Of a stretch of 64,000 nt of DNA, positions 61,961-64,000 are shown piece by piece. Each line of letters opens with the position of its first letter. Positions within the stretch are counted from its first letter, which is position 1. Below the pieces are notes generated by a model that saw nothing but the letters and a program-made list of their open reading frames with translations, had not been told where the DNA came from and made no database searches. The translations under genes were made by a program, and so were the position numbers. This stretch comes from Adineta ricciae (Eukaryota > Rotifera > Eurotatoria > Adinetida > Adinetidae), in NCBI GenBank assembly GCA_905250025.1, contig CAJNOJ010000131.1:1-64000 (forward strand), read 5' to 3'.

Positions 61961-62338
61961 TCATGTTCCATTCCACTCAACAATGAGTAAGCCGAGAAGA
62001 AATGATTGCGGATTGTCAGTTGTATGCGACGAACGAATTAACGAGATATCTTCGGAGATCGAATCACATAAATGTCGGCGTTTCCAAATACGCTTTCCCC
62101 GTGGGTATTGATCTAAACATTGACCAAACCAATATAAAATAGATAAACAATGATCATTTGTTGAACATAAAGATGAGAAAAAACGGTTTTCTTTTAGTAA
62201 TTCATAATCATCAACATGTTCAAATTGACCAATCGATGGATTTTATTTATAAAGACACTGACTTTCCAAAAGAAGAAACACATTCCAATAGTTTGAATAG
62301 CACATATTAACTAACGATGTTGGAAGATAAATACACAT
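61961..62338 (-). pseudogene. Gene remnant with in-frame stop, family unknown
   Basis: From the ATG at 62338 the frame reads IYLPTSLVNMCYSNYWNVFLL, then TAA at 62243-62245, then continues in the same frame for 93 codons (IGQFEHVDDYELLKENRFF, LSILYWFGQCLDQYPRGKR, SFLLGLLIVEWNGT) to a TGA at 61961. Codon use and composition stay protein-like on both sides of the stop, so it is probably a recently broken gene or the end of a longer dead one. I do not recognise the family. Confidence 0.5.
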
Positions 62339-63143
62339 GATCTGTTGACAATTACTATTGAACAAACGAATGAAAGAATAAGGATGTTCATCATAGTTGA
62401 GAAAAAAACGATTCAGACGAAGTTAATAATGGAACAAAACAATGTTCGGTTGAATACCGTTTTGCGAAACGTAATGATGACGTCATTTGAAGCTTTATCG
62501 AACATAGTTTCGTTTCGTTTGAAAAAGCCATTTGACTATGTATTTCAGAAACAAGAGAGAATTACTAGTGAGAAACGTGTTTATACGAAAGAAAGAACAG
62601 ACTTACTAGAGAAAAATAGAAATCGTGTAATAGGGAGCGAAATTAATATTCTACGTTATGAAGCAATATTCTTTTTGTGAAACTTGTCAACATTTGTGAC
62701 GAGTCACTCAATATGAAGCTAGCGGTTAAATTATTTCTTCTGGCCTGAACAATATTTACACAGGTATCAGAACGTGTGCAATTCGAGTCCCACGAATATC
62801 ACTCATCCCTTCCTTTTTCTGTCGTTTTCTTTCAAGCAAAATTCATTTAATCATAAAGAATTTATTTTCAATAAGCACACGTGAGTTAACGATCTCTACT
62901 TTTGACAAATTGAATGTGAATGATTGTAATCGAGTACCAGTAAGCGTGAGCTTCAATTCTTTTCTTCTTCTTTCACATATACTTCTCACGATTGATGTAT
63001 AGTGACGTCTTTATGAGCAACTTTTTGATATCTCGATAATTCTTATCGTTACGTGTTGCTTGTGTTATTCGATTATCTGATATGTTTAATGTTTTTTGTA
63101 TGTTTATTTTCAGATGTTTTATTTTGAATCAAGTGAAAACATA
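62339..63143. other. Intergenic, nothing firm
   Basis: About 800 bp. A plus-strand frame of 111 codons (62345-62680) is Lys/Arg-rich without motif. An ATTCGAGTCCC near 62781 resembles a tRNA B box but no tRNA fold is found. Confidence 0.4.
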
Positions 63144-63796
63144 TCAAACTAGCTTGCTTTTTTTATCATTACATTCGATTGGTTTTAAACTTGGTACCAA
63201 TTCAGTCACAGCTAGCGCAACAAAATCCAGATCAACATCGAATCGCTTCGCAGAAAGAATAAATATCATTTTACTGCTTCCCTCATTAGTAAGATGAATT
63301 TTAACATTGTATTCGTCTTCAAAGCGTTTGATGTTAGCATCACAACCGATAACTTTCTAAATTTCATTGAAGTTGATGTAAAACCGTTTGTAAGGAAAAG
63401 AAAGAATACTACATCGTAGCGTGTTGTTGTTCCAATCGAAATCAGGTTTAAACTGAAGCAATCATCGGCGGGCCGGCAAAAAAATTTCAGGGGGGCAATT
63501 GCCCCCTCCCTCTGGCCCGCCGATGGAAGCACTGGTCCATATCTTTTTATACGATCATTGTTATCTGTACTAGATGACACTGACACGGTATCGAAATATT
63601 CCAAATCAAGTCGCTCAACTAATGATGTTGTGAGAGCTAACTCACAACACCCTGTATGAACTGTGATCATCGTGTAAATGTTGTGTACATCTGTGGCGCC
63701 TGTTAATTCACGGTTTCTTTTTTCGATATCTGATTCTTTGAACAAAGTAACATTCATTCCTAACCAGTGTTCGATTTTGGTTTGATTACTTGCCAT
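63144..63796 (-). pseudogene. KH-like domain gene remnant interrupted by a small element
   Basis: The frame starts at 63796 (MASNQTKIEHWLGMNVTL). After KRYGPVL it enters a 63 bp GC-rich palindromic element. Beyond the element a stretch reads KVIGCDANIKRFEDEYNVKIHL, with later FVALAVTELV, and ends at TGA 63144. This fits a KH domain, an RNA-binding fold, with the GxxG loop degraded (IGCDAN). Reading without the element and one target copy is open except for a TAG just before KVIG, which a 56 bp GT-AG intron would remove in another phase. An upstream TVHTGCCELALTTSLVERL weakly recalls clan AA aspartic proteases with D changed to H, a less likely reading. Given the insertion and stop, I call it a remnant. 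Confidence 0.5.
63463..63525. mobile_element. 63 bp GC-rich palindromic element (MITE-like) with 8 bp target duplication
   Basis: The ends are a perfect 12 bp inverted repeat, CATCGGCGGGCC and GGCCCGCCGATG. The middle holds a second perfect palindrome, GGGGGCAATTGCCCCC. The flanks GAAGCAAT (63455-63462) and GAAGCACT (63526-63533) match at 7 of 8 bases, as expected from an 8 bp target-site duplication of hAT-type insertion. The GC content contrasts sharply with the AT-rich surroundings. It carries no gene and would need a transposase from elsewhere. Confidence 0.75.
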
Positions 63797-64000
63797 AATC
63801 CATGAATGAAAATCAAAGTACGTATTGGAATTGTATATGAGAATAATCCGTTAGTTTTCCGTCAACCTAGAACTGGAAATCTCATTGATAACAAATAGCT
63901 AATCTTTCTATGTATCAAGTAATACTCATTGCTTTATTTATTCACTTCGGTCGTCTTGGTATATTCCTCTGTTAAGAGCGCTCACTAACTTAGGTCATAT

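Noticed and set aside
62345-62680. Plus-strand frame of 111 codons
   Set aside because: Lys/Arg-rich composition of AT-rich noncoding DNA, no motif and no splice context.
62700-62800. Possible tRNA around ATTCGAGTCCC
   Set aside because: B box is imperfect, the A box is too far away and the stems do not pair.

Overview
The window looks like animal nuclear DNA, most likely from a bdelloid rotifer (Adineta or Rotaria type). It is AT-rich, and most genes are cut by many GT-AG introns of only about 45-60 bp. It holds clear animal orthologues (RAB18, DDX31, MFSD10, TMEM26, BCL11-type zinc finger, troponin C-like, receptor-type guanylate cyclase) next to families that are expanded in bdelloids (TIR fusions, IRG-like GTPases, membrane proteins with a Cys-rich ectodomain). 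The species call is an inference from gene content and intron style, not from a marker gene.

Layout. 0-9.3 kb: a truncated membrane protein, a HIT-type protein and a small membrane protein on the minus strand, then TIR-propeller, RAB18 and DDX31 on the plus strand. 9.5-11.5 kb: two decayed IRG-like GTPase copies arranged as an inverted repeat. 11.7-20.5 kb: an intronless membrane protein, MFSD10 with a complete LRR receptor gene nested antisense in one large intron, TMEM26 and two tiny genes. 21.3-28.2 kb: a charged helical protein, two EF-hand genes and an AidB-type acyl-CoA dehydrogenase. 29.4-32.3 kb: a BCL11-type transcription factor. 32.3-47 kb is gene-poor: one unrecognised gene (36.7-38.2 kb) with a decayed copy of its 3' end, a claudin-like gene and a guanylate cyclase. 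47-51 kb: a dead gene and a 7-TM gustatory-receptor-like gene. 52.3-60.0 kb: an old inverted duplication of a two-gene module (matrixin-like secreted protein plus an intronless helical protein). 60-64 kb: gene debris, including a KH-like remnant carrying a small GC-rich palindromic element.

The most interesting structure is the 52.3-60.0 kb inverted module. Each arm has the same promoter with a TATA box, a matrixin-like gene and a roughly 440-460 aa intronless helical paralogue. The matrixin reading frame has lost its zinc-binding helix in one arm and its whole catalytic core in the other, while both helical paralogues remain open.

Assembly quality. Three places show an exact direct duplication of 142-219 bp on either side of Ns (15.28, 42.5 and 44.5 kb). 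They look like unmerged contig ends, and one of them breaks the LRR gene artificially. Gene models here were spliced by eye from GT-AG signals and known family motifs; exon edges given to the base were traced in the sequence, others are approximate.
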